From an uncultured Thiodictyon sp. (lineage in GTDB: Bacteria > Pseudomonadota > Gammaproteobacteria > Chromatiales > Chromatiaceae): a stretch of 39,819 nucleotides of DNA. The translations under genes were made by a program, and so were the position numbers. Below are positions 17,589 through 25,674 of the stretch, piece by piece. Within the stretch, counting starts at the first letter, position 1. Each line of letters opens with the position of its first letter. The stretch spans positions 1 to 39,819 of the forward strand of contig NZ_CAIKKU010000882.1 of assembly GCF_903828115.1 (NCBI RefSeq), given 5' to 3'. The notes under the pieces were generated by a model, which worked only from the letters and a program-made list of their open reading frames with translations, was not told where the DNA came from and did not search any database.

Positions 17589-17622
17589 CCGCGCGATTCG
17601 CCCCCACACGACGGAGAGCCAA

Positions 17623-17949
17623 ATGAAGAAAGTCATTTTGATGTTAGGCGCCCTCGGCATGGCTGCGCTAGCGGCTTGTCAAACATCGCAAACTGCTCAA
17701 CTAACTGGCGGCAGCCAGGCTGAGGGGGTGGTTGAACTCTCATATGAATATCCCGCGCGGGATAACCCATCGGTTAATTTTCAACCAGGCCGCGCGGCGG
17801 CGCGCGAGAGGTGTAAGGCTTGGGGTTATTTGCCCGCTGAGTTGTTTATTGGTTTCAAGTCTCAGTGCCTGGAACAAAACCCGAATGACCTCTGCCTGAG
17901 ATGGCGCGTCACCGCCTCATATCAGTGCACGCGCGCGTCCAAGCCCTGA
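17623..17949 (+). CDS. YecR-like lipoprotein
   Basis: A 108-residue lipoprotein. MKKVILMLGALGMAALAAC forms the signal with lipobox Cys at position 19. The mature part reads GSQAEGVVELSYEY, then AARERCKAWGYLPAE, SQCLEQN and VTASYQCT, matching the pattern of the YecR family (conserved RCKAWGY and paired Cys residues). In E. coli yecR belongs to the flagellar regulon, but its role is unknown and no flagellar genes are here. GGAG eight bases before the ATG supports the start. It stands alone among repeats and gene remnants and appears intact, with lower GC than the conserved genes upstream. Confidence 0.7.
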   Translation: MKKVILMLGALGMAALAACQTSQTAQLTGGSQAEGVVELSYEYPARDNPSVNFQPGRAAARERCKAWGYLPAELFIGFKSQCLEQNPNDLCLRWRVTASYQCTRASKP

Positions 17950-18344
17950 TCCGGCTGTTTCTTATCTCACCACGCAGATGTCGATGGCGACCCAAACCTG
18001 CGGATAGTTGGCGAAGACTGGTCGGTTGCTGGGGGAGGAAGGGGGTGGGAGACCGACGGGGAAAGCGAGGGTGGATGGCCCTGCGGCGGCGTGGCTGCGG
18101 CTCTGCGCCGGGTCCTTCCCCGGCGCAGAGCCGACGAGGCCCACTTCCTGGTAGCCGAGGGGGGAAGCGCTCAAGTCCAACGGCAACCCGCGCTGGCGGT
18201 TATAAGGGCCGCGCCATGGTCTACACGATCAGTGCCGTTGAGCAGGTACGGCACTGGTCGCGACCGCCACAGTCTTCCCCAGTGCTGCACCCCGGGGCGT
18301 GCGCTGCACGTGCCGTGGCTAAGTATCGCCCGCTGGTGGGCGAT
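17950..18344. other. Gene-poor stretch
   Basis: No intact gene recognised. It contains the 15-bp hairpin at 18098-18133. A plus-strand frame ending at 18449 and a minus-strand frame 17962-18186 are open but show no family motifs; the first overlaps the DUF4338 remnant. Confidence 0.45.
18098..18133. repeat. Perfect 15-bp hairpin
   Basis: Arms CGGCTCTGCGCCGGG and CCCGGCGCAGAGCCG pair without mismatch around TCCTTC. There is no adjacent T-run. A stem this long is well beyond chance even in GC-rich DNA. It may be the tip of a palindromic repeat, a small mobile element or the remains of an insertion sequence end. Confidence 0.7.
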
Positions 18345-18613
18345 GATCTAGGGCGCATTGTTGAGGATGGGGCGCGACAGCCGGGCTTGAGCGTGGCCGT
18401 GCAAGGGCCGGACAAAGCGCGCTTGGCCGCCTTGGGCGCGACGCTGTAGTAGCCGGCCGGCGAAAGCCACGCGTGTCGCCCACATAACGCCAGTTAGCGG
18501 CTTGGCGTGAGAGCTGCCCTTTCTAGGGTAAATGGTCCCGCGGAAACACCGCGGATCGACGAACGTCTCCAGTAACAGCAGCGGGTAGCCGAAGTGCGCG
18601 CGCCAGTCCGCGT
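18345..18613 (-). pseudogene. Frameshifted remnant of a DUF4338 (DruA-like) gene
   Basis: Three minus-strand frames read in order: ADWRAHFGYPLLLLETFVDP and RCFRGTIY, then ANWRYVGDTRGFRR, then RFVRPLHGHAQARLSRPIL. Together they follow the DUF4338 pattern (LLETFVDP..GTxY..ANW..VGxTxGRGR..PL..). At least two frameshifts and an early stop (NNAP then stop) break it. DUF4338 is the DruA domain of Druantia defence and also occurs in transposase-like proteins; the fragment is too short to tell which. Confidence 0.6.
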
Positions 18614-18622
18614 TTACTCCTT

Positions 18623-18640
18623 ATCCTTTAATAAAAGGAT
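18623..18640. terminator. Weak AT-rich hairpin after the tad operon
   Basis: ATCCTTT and AAAGGAT around AATA, about 20 bases beyond the last tad gene on the minus strand. The stem is AT-rich and no T-run follows, so it is at best a weak terminator. Confidence 0.25.
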
Positions 18641-18658
18641 CATCTCATTCCTCCTCGC

Positions 18659-19978
18659 CTACTCGACCAAGCGTAGCTTAATATCTTTGGCGATCGTTTT
18701 AAAAATAGCCTGCAATTGGTCTGACGTGGGTGTGTAGTATTGGTACGTGGGGCCGCTTGCTAACTTAGAAAGGAGGGTCTTGTCGATAGTGCTTCCGAGG
18801 CCGATGGTATAGATCTTTACATATTTGTTTTTGAGCTCCTGGGCATGGTCAATGACCATCTGCTCAGCCGTGCTGCAGATGTAAGCCGGCAGGAATGACA
18901 GCTGGGCTGTCGTCCTCCGGCACTGAGTCGGATTGGCGATTCCGTATTTACTATCGGAGAATACATGCCAATAAGCGTTGAGATATCTTCCGTTATTGGT
19001 GCAGGCCGTAAGTGGCGTTCCGCTGGTGCGATTTCCATCCCCGGTCGGGGTCGGTGACAGGGTGGAAGTGTTATAATAACGTACTGTATCTGGATATCCG
19101 GGATATCCCATGGATGTGTAGACGGCGTCGCAATTGGTGCCGGTACCCAAGGCCACGGCGTCATAATCGGTGCCGTTGTACTTGAACGTACCTCTGAAGG
19201 CAGTGGGATTTCCATCGGAGAAGAAAATGAGAAACTGCTGAATTCTCTTGTCCACTGGAATCCCGCTCTGGTCGGGGAGCCCAGAAGCCCCGCCAGCCGC
19301 CGCCACGGCATCCTCGGCGTTGGTTCCTCCGTTGGCGCTCATATTGGTTATGGCCGTTGTCATGGGGGCGACGTAATTGGTTCCCAAGGCCAGATTAATC
19401 GTCACGCCCGTGGCAAAGCTGATGAGCCCCATCTTGTCTTCGGCCTCGGTGTCCTTGAAGAATGAGACGAAGCTCTTAGCGGCGGTCTTCAAGTTCGTTA
19501 TGGGGGTGCCACTCATCGATCCCGATCGATCAAGCACCAGCATGATCTCGACCTTGTTTTTCTTGGCAGCGCCGGCGTTTGACAAGGCAATCTGGTTGAT
19601 TCCCAGAATTCTGGCCAGATAAGTGGGGGCGGGCACGGAACCGGTGACACGTATGGTATGGTCTCCCAATGTCGCGTTGAAGGTCGCCGATACCTTGGTC
19701 CCCAAGAGCCCCGACGGGAAATTCTCTCTCCCGAAATCCTCGGCCAGCGTCGTGGCCTGGTCGCTCGCTATGCTTGCCGCGCCCGCGAACGCGGCTGCAT
19801 CCACGCTTTTCGAGAGTTCGGCCCTTACTGCGTACCAAGACGCCACGTCGATGGCCAGGGCGCCGAAACCAAGGAGCACGGGCAATATGAACATATAGAG
19901 CATCGATATGGCGCCCTTCTGGTTTTCAGGCGTGATTTCCATGACGCGGTGCGCTCTTCGACTGGATGTCGCTTTCAT
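18659..19978 (-). CDS. tadG: TadG-like pilus assembly protein with von Willebrand A domain
   Basis: A 439-residue protein. Residues about 20-50 form the TadE/TadG-type N-terminus (KGAISMLYMFILPVLLGFGA, one membrane anchor). The rest is periplasmic, with a VWA domain from about 142 containing a MIDAS motif D150-x-S152-x-S154 (VLDRSGSMSG), TNAEDAVAAA and LIFFSDGNPT. Four or more Cys residues in the loop region may form disulfides. TadG-like proteins are accessory components of the Flp pilus, probably helping to anchor it. It is the last gene of the operon, nine bases after the tadF-like gene. GC here is visibly lower than in tadA-D (rough estimate mid-50s versus mid-60s percent). Confidence 0.85.
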   Translation of the reverse strand: MKATSSRRAHRVMEITPENQKGAISMLYMFILPVLLGFGALAIDVASWYAVRAELSKSVDAAAFAGAASIASDQATTLAEDFGRENFPSGLLGTKVSATFNATLGDHTIRVTGSVPAPTYLARILGINQIALSNAGAAKKNKVEIMLVLDRSGSMSGTPITNLKTAAKSFVSFFKDTEAEDKMGLISFATGVTINLALGTNYVAPMTTAITNMSANGGTNAEDAVAAAGGASGLPDQSGIPVDKRIQQFLIFFSDGNPTAFRGTFKYNGTDYDAVALGTGTNCDAVYTSMGYPGYPDTVRYYNTSTLSPTPTGDGNRTSGTPLTACTNNGRYLNAYWHVFSDSKYGIANPTQCRRTTAQLSFLPAYICSTAEQMVIDHAQELKNKYVKIYTIGLGSTIDKTLLSKLASGPTYQYYTPTSDQLQAIFKTIAKDIKLRLVE

Positions 19979-19987
19979 CAGAACACC

Positions 19988-20593
19988 TTACTGGGTGCTT
20001 AGGAACACCGCCTTGCTGTTGATGATGATGCCGCCCCCGTTGCCCGTGAGAAGCCCGGGGATCAACCTTGAAAGCGGGGTGATTGGCATGTACTTGTAAA
20101 AGACCTCGACGACGGTTACTCCGCTGATATCGGCCGTCTTGTTTGCGGCATTGAACACCAGGTGGTCATACATGGTGGCGGATAAACCCAGGGTCGAAGA
20201 GGTCGATTTTATTGAACTGGCGGCCCCGAGGGAGCCGCTGTCGTTCTGTGAGGCAATGACGGGTTTGGGGTTCGTGCTAGTTGCGCCGGCGGTGATTTTC
20301 GAGATGTAGATCCTTCCTGATGTCAGAAGGTCCAGCGGTTTCGCCCCTTCCTGAAGCAGCGTGATGAGTTCCGTGGGGGACTTGAGGTCGCGGGAACTCA
20401 GGCTCGCACCTTCGCGCGCCAAGTTGGTGATCACGAACCTCGCATCAAAGAGCCTCGCGAAATCAACGATCAAGACGAGGACGATGAGCATCAGGGGGAG
20501 GATGATCACGAACTCCACGGCCGCGATGCCGCTTTCGCCACAAGGCTCGCGCCGGTTATACCGTTTGATCAACCTGGGTAGCGAGTCTTTCAT
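19988..20593 (-). CDS. tadF: TadE/TadF-like minor pseudopilin
   Basis: A 201-residue protein beginning MKDSLPRLIKRYNRR. The prepilin-like segment GIAAVEFVIILPLMLIVLVL carries the Glu typical of pseudopilins five residues after the presumed cleavage Gly, followed by FARLFDARFVITNLAREGA. The remaining part is periplasmic. The start is fixed by GGAGG seven bases upstream; the longer frame lacks a ribosome-binding site. TadE and TadF are pseudopilins processed by TadV and needed for fibril formation. Which of the two TadE-like genes is the true TadF is uncertain. Confidence 0.8.
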   Translation of the reverse strand: MKDSLPRLIKRYNRREPCGESGIAAVEFVIILPLMLIVLVLIVDFARLFDARFVITNLAREGASLSSRDLKSPTELITLLQEGAKPLDLLTSGRIYISKITAGATSTNPKPVIASQNDSGSLGAASSIKSTSSTLGLSATMYDHLVFNAANKTADISGVTVVEVFYKYMPITPLSRLIPGLLTGNGGGIIINSKAVFLSTQ

Positions 20594-20647
20594 AGGTAAC
20601 CTCCGGTCGACAGCGCAAGCAGAGCACGGCACATACCACAACTTGGT

Positions 20648-21127
20648 TCAAAACAGCTCGTTTCTATACAGGGCCGACGCCGTAATCACAGTCACACCCG
20701 TTGGGAAGAAACCCTTGATGAAAGGCATCATGAAGTAGTATTTGTACTGGACGCGCACCCGCATGTAGTCGCCGCCCTGACCAGCGTTGACCGTTGTTTC
20801 CCACCCGGTTGGATCGGTATAATCAGCCCCGACGGGGTAGATGCTGATCTGCAGTTCATCCGGCTTGACAGCGATGTCGGCTGAATCCCGGATTTTCTTG
20901 ATGATCGTGGCTTCCCTGGTCATGGGTTTGCCGTCGATGTCCGGGTGTAGGCCGACGAGGGCGAGTCTGGTTCCCTCCCGGGTTGCATACTGGACCGTGT
21001 GCTGGACAAAAAAATACCTTCCGAATTCAATCGTCGCAAAGACGAGAAAGAAAAAAAGCGGCGCCACGAACGCAAACTCGATGATCGTCGCGCCTTGGCT
21101 GCCTGACCGATTAAGGGGTGTTCTCAT
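20648..21127 (-). CDS. tadE: TadE-like minor pseudopilin
   Basis: A 159-residue protein starting MRTPLNRSGSQGATIIEFAF. The hydrophobic segment after QG, IIEFAFVAPLFFFLVFATIEFGRYFF, is the TadE domain with Glu at the pseudopilin position. A periplasmic domain rich in strands follows (DYMRVRVQYKYYFMMPF). It lies 54 bases before the tadF-like gene and 61 bases after tadD. Assumed substrate of TadV and a minor part of the pilus. GC is lower than in the neighbouring tadD gene. Confidence 0.82.
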   Translation of the reverse strand: MRTPLNRSGSQGATIIEFAFVAPLFFFLVFATIEFGRYFFVQHTVQYATREGTRLALVGLHPDIDGKPMTREATIIKKIRDSADIAVKPDELQISIYPVGADYTDPTGWETTVNAGQGGDYMRVRVQYKYYFMMPFIKGFFPTGVTVITASALYRNELF

Positions 21128-21188
21128 CTTGCGTCTCTCGAGGTGATGGCTCCTGGTTATTGGTAGGATCTGGGTGCGGTGAGGCCCC

Positions 21189-22133
21189 TCAAGGCGCGGC
21201 GGCGCGCCCCTGCATGATCGCCACCCGGCGCTGATTGGTATCCGCCAGGGTGTAGAAATCCGCTGACAGACGCTTGGCTTCATCGAAGAGGCCCTCGGCG
21301 TTGTCCAGCTTGCCCCCGATCATTGCGAGATAGCCCACATCGTTGTACGCCTTAGGCAGATCCTGCACCTTGGCCAGCGCATCGACCGCATCCGTGTAGC
21401 GTCCCTCTCGAGTATAGACCAAGGCCAGATTTCGCCAAGCCAGCGGATAGTTGGGGTCCGCGAGCAGGGCCTCGCGGAAGGCTGCGATGGCGCCCTTCGC
21501 GTTGCCCGCCAGGTAGCGCGAGTAGCCCAGGTTATTGAGCAGGGAGGCCGAGCCCGGGGCGCCCGCCAGGGCCTGCCCGTAGTGGTGCTGGGCATTGGCG
21601 TAGTCGTGTTCCAGGTCGGCGATGATGCCGAGCGCGTTGTGGGCGTGCCAAAGACGGTCGTCGATGCGCACGGCCTGTTCCAGGTGCTGCTTGGCCTGCG
21701 CGTAGTCGCGCCTTTTCAACAGGAGGATGCCGAGTCCGGTGAGGGCGCCCTGGTTGCGCGGGTCTTTCTGTAACGACCAGCGGAAGGCGATCTCCGCGAG
21801 CCGCTGATTGCCGCGGATAAAATGGATCTGGCCGATCTTGGCGAGCGCCTGGGGATTGCCTTCCTCAAGGTCCAAGGCGCGGACGTACTCGAACAGCCCC
21901 TTGTCCATGTCACCGCTGGAGACGGCGAGATCGCCGCGCTGTATCGCCTCGGTGGCGGATGTCACGGGCAGTTGGGTGCTGAACGCGACCGCCGACTTGC
22001 CGTCGTAGAGGGCGTTGTGCTGACCCAGGCCGGTGGTGACCTTGGCGGCGGGTGTGGTGCAGCCAACCAGGATTGCCGTTAAGGCGAGAGCGGTGGCACG
22101 GCGAAGGCTGGGCGGAGTGTTGGGGCAGGTCAT
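21189..22133 (-). CDS. tadD: TadD, TPR-repeat pilotin-like lipoprotein
   Basis: The product has 314 residues. MTCPNTPPSLRRATALALTA leads into ILVGC, a lipobox with Cys25. At least five tetratricopeptide repeats follow between residues 75 and 290 (ALAKIGQIHFIRGNQRLAEI, HNALGIIADLEHDYANAQHH, LLNNLGYSRYLAGNAKGAI). TadD is thought to aid secretin targeting or assembly in the Tad system. The start at 22133 has GAGGA upstream and fits the lipoprotein signal better than the longer frame. It follows tadC with a gap of about 175 bases. Confidence 0.88.
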   Translation of the reverse strand: MTCPNTPPSLRRATALALTAILVGCTTPAAKVTTGLGQHNALYDGKSAVAFSTQLPVTSATEAIQRGDLAVSSGDMDKGLFEYVRALDLEEGNPQALAKIGQIHFIRGNQRLAEIAFRWSLQKDPRNQGALTGLGILLLKRRDYAQAKQHLEQAVRIDDRLWHAHNALGIIADLEHDYANAQHHYGQALAGAPGSASLLNNLGYSRYLAGNAKGAIAAFREALLADPNYPLAWRNLALVYTREGRYTDAVDALAKVQDLPKAYNDVGYLAMIGGKLDNAEGLFDEAKRLSADFYTLADTNQRRVAIMQGRAAAP

Positions 22134-22307
22134 TGGCGGATCATCCTCGAGCTGAAGCGGGTGAGCGTGTTTGGTGTAACTGCGTGGCACTCAGGGGCCG
22201 GAAGGCGAACCGCCCCGGGTTCTCTGCGGTTCGCTTGTCCGACGCCGCCAAGGCGGAGGCCTTGGGCGCCACACCTCAAGTGTCGGGATCGGTGACCTGT
22301 CAAGCGC

Positions 22308-23273
22308 CTAGCGCGAGAGCGCGGCGAGGGCGCCCAGGACGGCGGGCCCGAGCACCACCAGGAAAAAGCTCGGCATGATGCACAACATCAGGGGGAGCAA
22401 CATCAGGGTGCCGACCCGGGCCGCTTGCTCTTGGGCGCGCTGCAGGCGTTTATCCCGCAGCTCGTCGGAATAGATGCGCAGGGTGTCGGCAATGCTGGTG
22501 CCGAAACGCATGCCCTGCAGCAGCGTGGTGACCAGGGACTGGATGTCCTCGAGCCCGGTGCGCTCCTCCAAGTCCTTCAGCGCCGCGCGGCTGTCCATCC
22601 CGGCGCGGGTCTGCAGCGGGAACTGGGCGAGTTCGTCGGCCAGATCCGGGTGCGGAATAGAGAGCTCACTCGCGACCCGCTGTATACTTGCGCTGAGACT
22701 CAGGCCGGCCTCGGAGCAGACCACCAGAAGGTCCATGGCGTCTGGTAGGCCGCGCCGCAGGCGTTCCTGACGCCGTCGTGCGAACCAGGCTAGTAGCAGG
22801 TCAGGGGCAATGTAGCCAACGCCGGCGGCAACCAGGGCATAGGGCAGGACCACGTCGAGGGGCATGGCCAGCGCGACGTTCAGCACCCCCAATACCAGCA
22901 GGGGTGTAAGCACCATCGCGGCGAGTTTAACCCCGTAGAAAACCCGGATCGCACCCTCGGTGCGCCAATCGGCATGCCGCAGCAAGGCCGCGGTCTTATT
23001 GCGCCTGCTATCTCCCTTCGGCACGAGCAAGTCACCGAGTGACGCAATGGCACTAGGTGACAGGTTCTTGCGGGCGAGCGGACCGCGCGGCGTCTCAGAA
23101 ATCGAAAGCACCCGCTTGCGCATCGGATCGGAAAGGCCGTTCACCAGGGCAGCGACGGCCAGGACGACGAGGAACACCGCTCCCCCGATCAGCGTGGCAT
23201 AGATGAGCCGCAAGCGCTCGGGGTCGTCCGAGAGGCTGTCCAGCCAGGCAGTGATGGTGGTGATCCAGTCCAT
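22308..23273 (-). CDS. tadC: TadC, inner-membrane platform protein (T2SF domain)
   Basis: A 321-residue membrane protein with a GspF/T2SF domain. It starts MDWITTITAWLDSLSDDPER. Membrane segments are near residues 25-48, 115-160 and at the C-terminus (VGTLMLLPLMLCIMPSFFLV). The cytoplasmic T2SF core includes DAMDLLVVCSEAGLSLSASI and LVTTLLQGMRFGTSIADTLR. It partners TadB to form the platform that the TadA motor acts on. The start lies 13 bases after the tadB stop. Confidence 0.92.
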   Translation of the reverse strand: MDWITTITAWLDSLSDDPERLRLIYATLIGGAVFLVVLAVAALVNGLSDPMRKRVLSISETPRGPLARKNLSPSAIASLGDLLVPKGDSRRNKTAALLRHADWRTEGAIRVFYGVKLAAMVLTPLLVLGVLNVALAMPLDVVLPYALVAAGVGYIAPDLLLAWFARRRQERLRRGLPDAMDLLVVCSEAGLSLSASIQRVASELSIPHPDLADELAQFPLQTRAGMDSRAALKDLEERTGLEDIQSLVTTLLQGMRFGTSIADTLRIYSDELRDKRLQRAQEQAARVGTLMLLPLMLCIMPSFFLVVLGPAVLGALAALSR

Positions 23274-23286
23274 ATACGCCGCTTGC

Positions 23287-24255
23287 TCAGATGTCGATGT
23301 GTGAAATACGGCGCATCCAGAGGATGCCGACCACCATGAGCCCAAAGGCCCCTAGGATCAGCTTGCGGCCGGTCGGGTCCTGGGTCAGTTGCGGGAGGAA
23401 ATCCGGGGCGACCAGTGATAGAAGCCCTGCCATAAAGAAGGGCAACAGCGACATGATCTGGCCCCCCAGCCGTCCCTCGGCGCTCAGGGTGAGCATGGTG
23501 CGCTGGAAGCGGAAACGTTGGCGCACCACCCCTGCGAGCTTGTCCAGCACCTCCGCGAGGTTGCCGCCCGTGTCCCGCTGGATCAGGACCGAAGTCACCA
23601 TCGCCGTCACGGCGACGCTCGGCACCCGCTCCAACAGGCCGAGCAGGGCACCGCGCGCGTCGCCGCCGTAGTTGATCTCCGTGTAGACGATGCCGAATTC
23701 TTTGCCCACCGGTTCCTTCATCTCCTGGGCGACGAGATTCAGGGCCTCGGTGAAGGGCAAGCCGGCCCTCATGGCACGGGCCGCGGTGGTGAGGGCGTCT
23801 GGAAGTTGCTCCTCGAAGCGCGCCAGGCGCTTGGCACGTTTGTGCCTCAGCAGCAGGAGCGGCAGGGCGCCGACCAGTACGGCGATCAGCAGACCGCTGA
23901 ACCCCGAGTTGAGAACATAGCCGGCGGCACTCCCGGCGGCCGCCGCGGCGGCTAGGCTGGTCAGTGCCGCCCGTTGGGGCTGTTGGCTGGAGCCGGCCTG
24001 CTCGATCAGCGACTGCAGGCCGTCCATACCGGGCAGGCCCCGCAGCCGCAGTTCCCAGGGGGATAAGTCCTTCAGGTAGTGTTCGCGTACCAGAGAGAGG
24101 TGCTGGCTCCCCTGTGGGTCCACGGACAGGTTGCGGATGCGTTCGCGCAGGCGCCGACGGGAGCCGCGACCGCCCATCGCCGGTCCGGCGAAGGCCTGCA
24201 GCAGCAGGAAACCGATGAAGAAGATCATCAGGAAGAAGAGGGATTGATCGGACAT
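23287..24255 (-). CDS. tadB: TadB, inner-membrane platform protein (T2SF domain)
   Basis: A 322-residue membrane protein. It starts MSDQSLFFLMIFFIGFLLLQ with GGAAG upstream. Membrane segments lie near residues 5-25, two around 100-140, and two at the C-terminus (IMSLLPFFMAGLLSLV; LILGAFGLMVVGILWM). The T2SF domain contains LPDALTTAARAMRAGLPFTE, then SVLIQRDTGGNLAEVLDKLA. It pairs with TadC. The gene starts 28 bases after tadA. Confidence 0.92.
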   Translation of the reverse strand: MSDQSLFFLMIFFIGFLLLQAFAGPAMGGRGSRRRLRERIRNLSVDPQGSQHLSLVREHYLKDLSPWELRLRGLPGMDGLQSLIEQAGSSQQPQRAALTSLAAAAAAGSAAGYVLNSGFSGLLIAVLVGALPLLLLRHKRAKRLARFEEQLPDALTTAARAMRAGLPFTEALNLVAQEMKEPVGKEFGIVYTEINYGGDARGALLGLLERVPSVAVTAMVTSVLIQRDTGGNLAEVLDKLAGVVRQRFRFQRTMLTLSAEGRLGGQIMSLLPFFMAGLLSLVAPDFLPQLTQDPTGRKLILGAFGLMVVGILWMRRISHIDI

Positions 24256-24283
24256 GGTGACTTCCGCTTCGGCCCCGGCTCGG

Positions 24284-25663
24284 CTAATCGCCCTGGGTCG
24301 GGTCGAAGACCTCGAGCCCCAAGTCCAACCCGCGTCGCCGCAATTGCTCGTGAAACCGGGGAACGACACCGGTGGCTTTGAAGTGTCCGAGCACCTTGCC
24401 GTCACGGTCGAGTCCCTCACGCTCGAAGCGGAAGATCTCGGACATGGTGATGACCTCGCCCTCCAGACCCGCGATCTCCTGAATGCTCACGATGCGCCGC
24501 CGTCCGTCCTCGTGCCGCTCGAGCTGCACCACCAGGTCCAGCGCGGAGGCGATCTGCGCGCGCAGTGAGCGCGTCGGGAGGTTGATCCCGGACATGGCCA
24601 CCATGTTTTCAATGCGGGTGAGTCCGTCCCGCGCCGAGTTGGCATGGATGGTCGCCAGCGAGCCGTCATGTCCGGTATTCATGGCCTGGAGCATGTCCAG
24701 GGCCTCAGCCCCGCGCACCTCGCCCAGCACGATGCGGTCCGGGCGCATGCGCAGTGAGTTGCGCAGCAGGTCACGCTGAGTGACCTCGCCGCGACCCTCG
24801 ATGTTGGGGGGGCGGGTCTCCAGGCGGATGACGTGGGGCTGCTGCATCTGCAGCTCCGCGGAGTCCTCGATGGTGATCACCCGCTCATCCGCCGGGATGA
24901 AGCCCGAGAGTACGTTGAGCAGGGTGGTCTTGCCCGTCCCGGTGCCCCCGGAGATCAGGATGTTCTGCCGTCCGCGCACGACGGCGTCCAACACCCGCGC
25001 AATGTTGGCCGTCATCGTGCCCAGTTCGATCATGCGCCCGGTGGTGAGACGATCCACGGCGAACCGGCGGATCGACATCACCGGGCCATTCAGCGCCAGG
25101 GGCGGGATGATGACGTTGACGCGGGAGCCGTCCGGGAGGCGCGCGTCCACCATGGGGGAGGACTCGTCGATGCGTCGCCCGACCCGCGAGACCACGCGGT
25201 CGATGATCGTCATCAGATGGCGTTCACTGTCGAAGCGCACGTTGGAAAGCTCAAGCTTGCCGCGGCGCTCCAGATAGATCTGATCCGCACCGTTGACCAG
25301 GATGTCGGAGATCGTCGGGTCCGCCAGCAGGCCCTCCAGTGGCCCCAGGCCCAGGATCTCGTTCTCGATCTCTTTAATGATCCGCTGACGGGTCGGGATG
25401 TTGTACGGCAGGGACTCGGCCGTGAGCAGGCGCTCGACCACTGCCTGGATCTGGGTGCGGGCCTCAGTGTCCGTCAGGTTGGCCAGCAGCGACAGGTCCA
25501 TGAGCTTCACGACCCGCTGCAGGATCTCCTGTTTGACCTCCTGCTCACTACTGGAGGGTCCGGCGCTGAGGCGTCCGCCCAGGCCGCGGCGGTGCAGTGG
25601 ATTGTCCTCGCTGCCGACGGGGCGGGAGGCGAGGCCGGAGGGTCGGCTGCTGGGGGAGTCCAT
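24284..25663 (-). CDS. tadA: TadA/CpaF, Flp pilus motor ATPase
   Basis: A 459-residue secretion ATPase of the VirB11/CpaF type that powers extension, and probably retraction, of the Flp pilus. Walker A GGTGTGKT is at residues 239-246, followed by the Asp box [12 protein letters not shown], a Walker B region ([18 protein letters not shown]) and the His box [14 protein letters not shown]. The N-terminal domain (about 45-230) is the TadA-specific all-alpha part. Length is usual for the family. It follows tadZ by 11 bases. Confidence 0.95.
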   Translation of the reverse strand: MDSPSSRPSGLASRPVGSEDNPLHRRGLGGRLSAGPSSSEQEVKQEILQRVVKLMDLSLLANLTDTEARTQIQAVVERLLTAESLPYNIPTRQRIIKEIENEILGLGPLEGLLADPTISDILVNGADQIYLERRGKLELSNVRFDSERHLMTIIDRVVSRVGRRIDESSPMVDARLPDGSRVNVIIPPLALNGPVMSIRRFAVDRLTTGRMIELGTMTANIARVLDAVVRGRQNILISGGTGTGKTTLLNVLSGFIPADERVITIEDSAELQMQQPHVIRLETRPPNIEGRGEVTQRDLLRNSLRMRPDRIVLGEVRGAEALDMLQAMNTGHDGSLATIHANSARDGLTRIENMVAMSGINLPTRSLRAQIASALDLVVQLERHEDGRRRIVSIQEIAGLEGEVITMSEIFRFEREGLDRDGKVLGHFKATGVVPRFHEQLRRRGLDLGLEVFDPTQGD

Positions 25664-25674
25664 GGTTCAGTACC

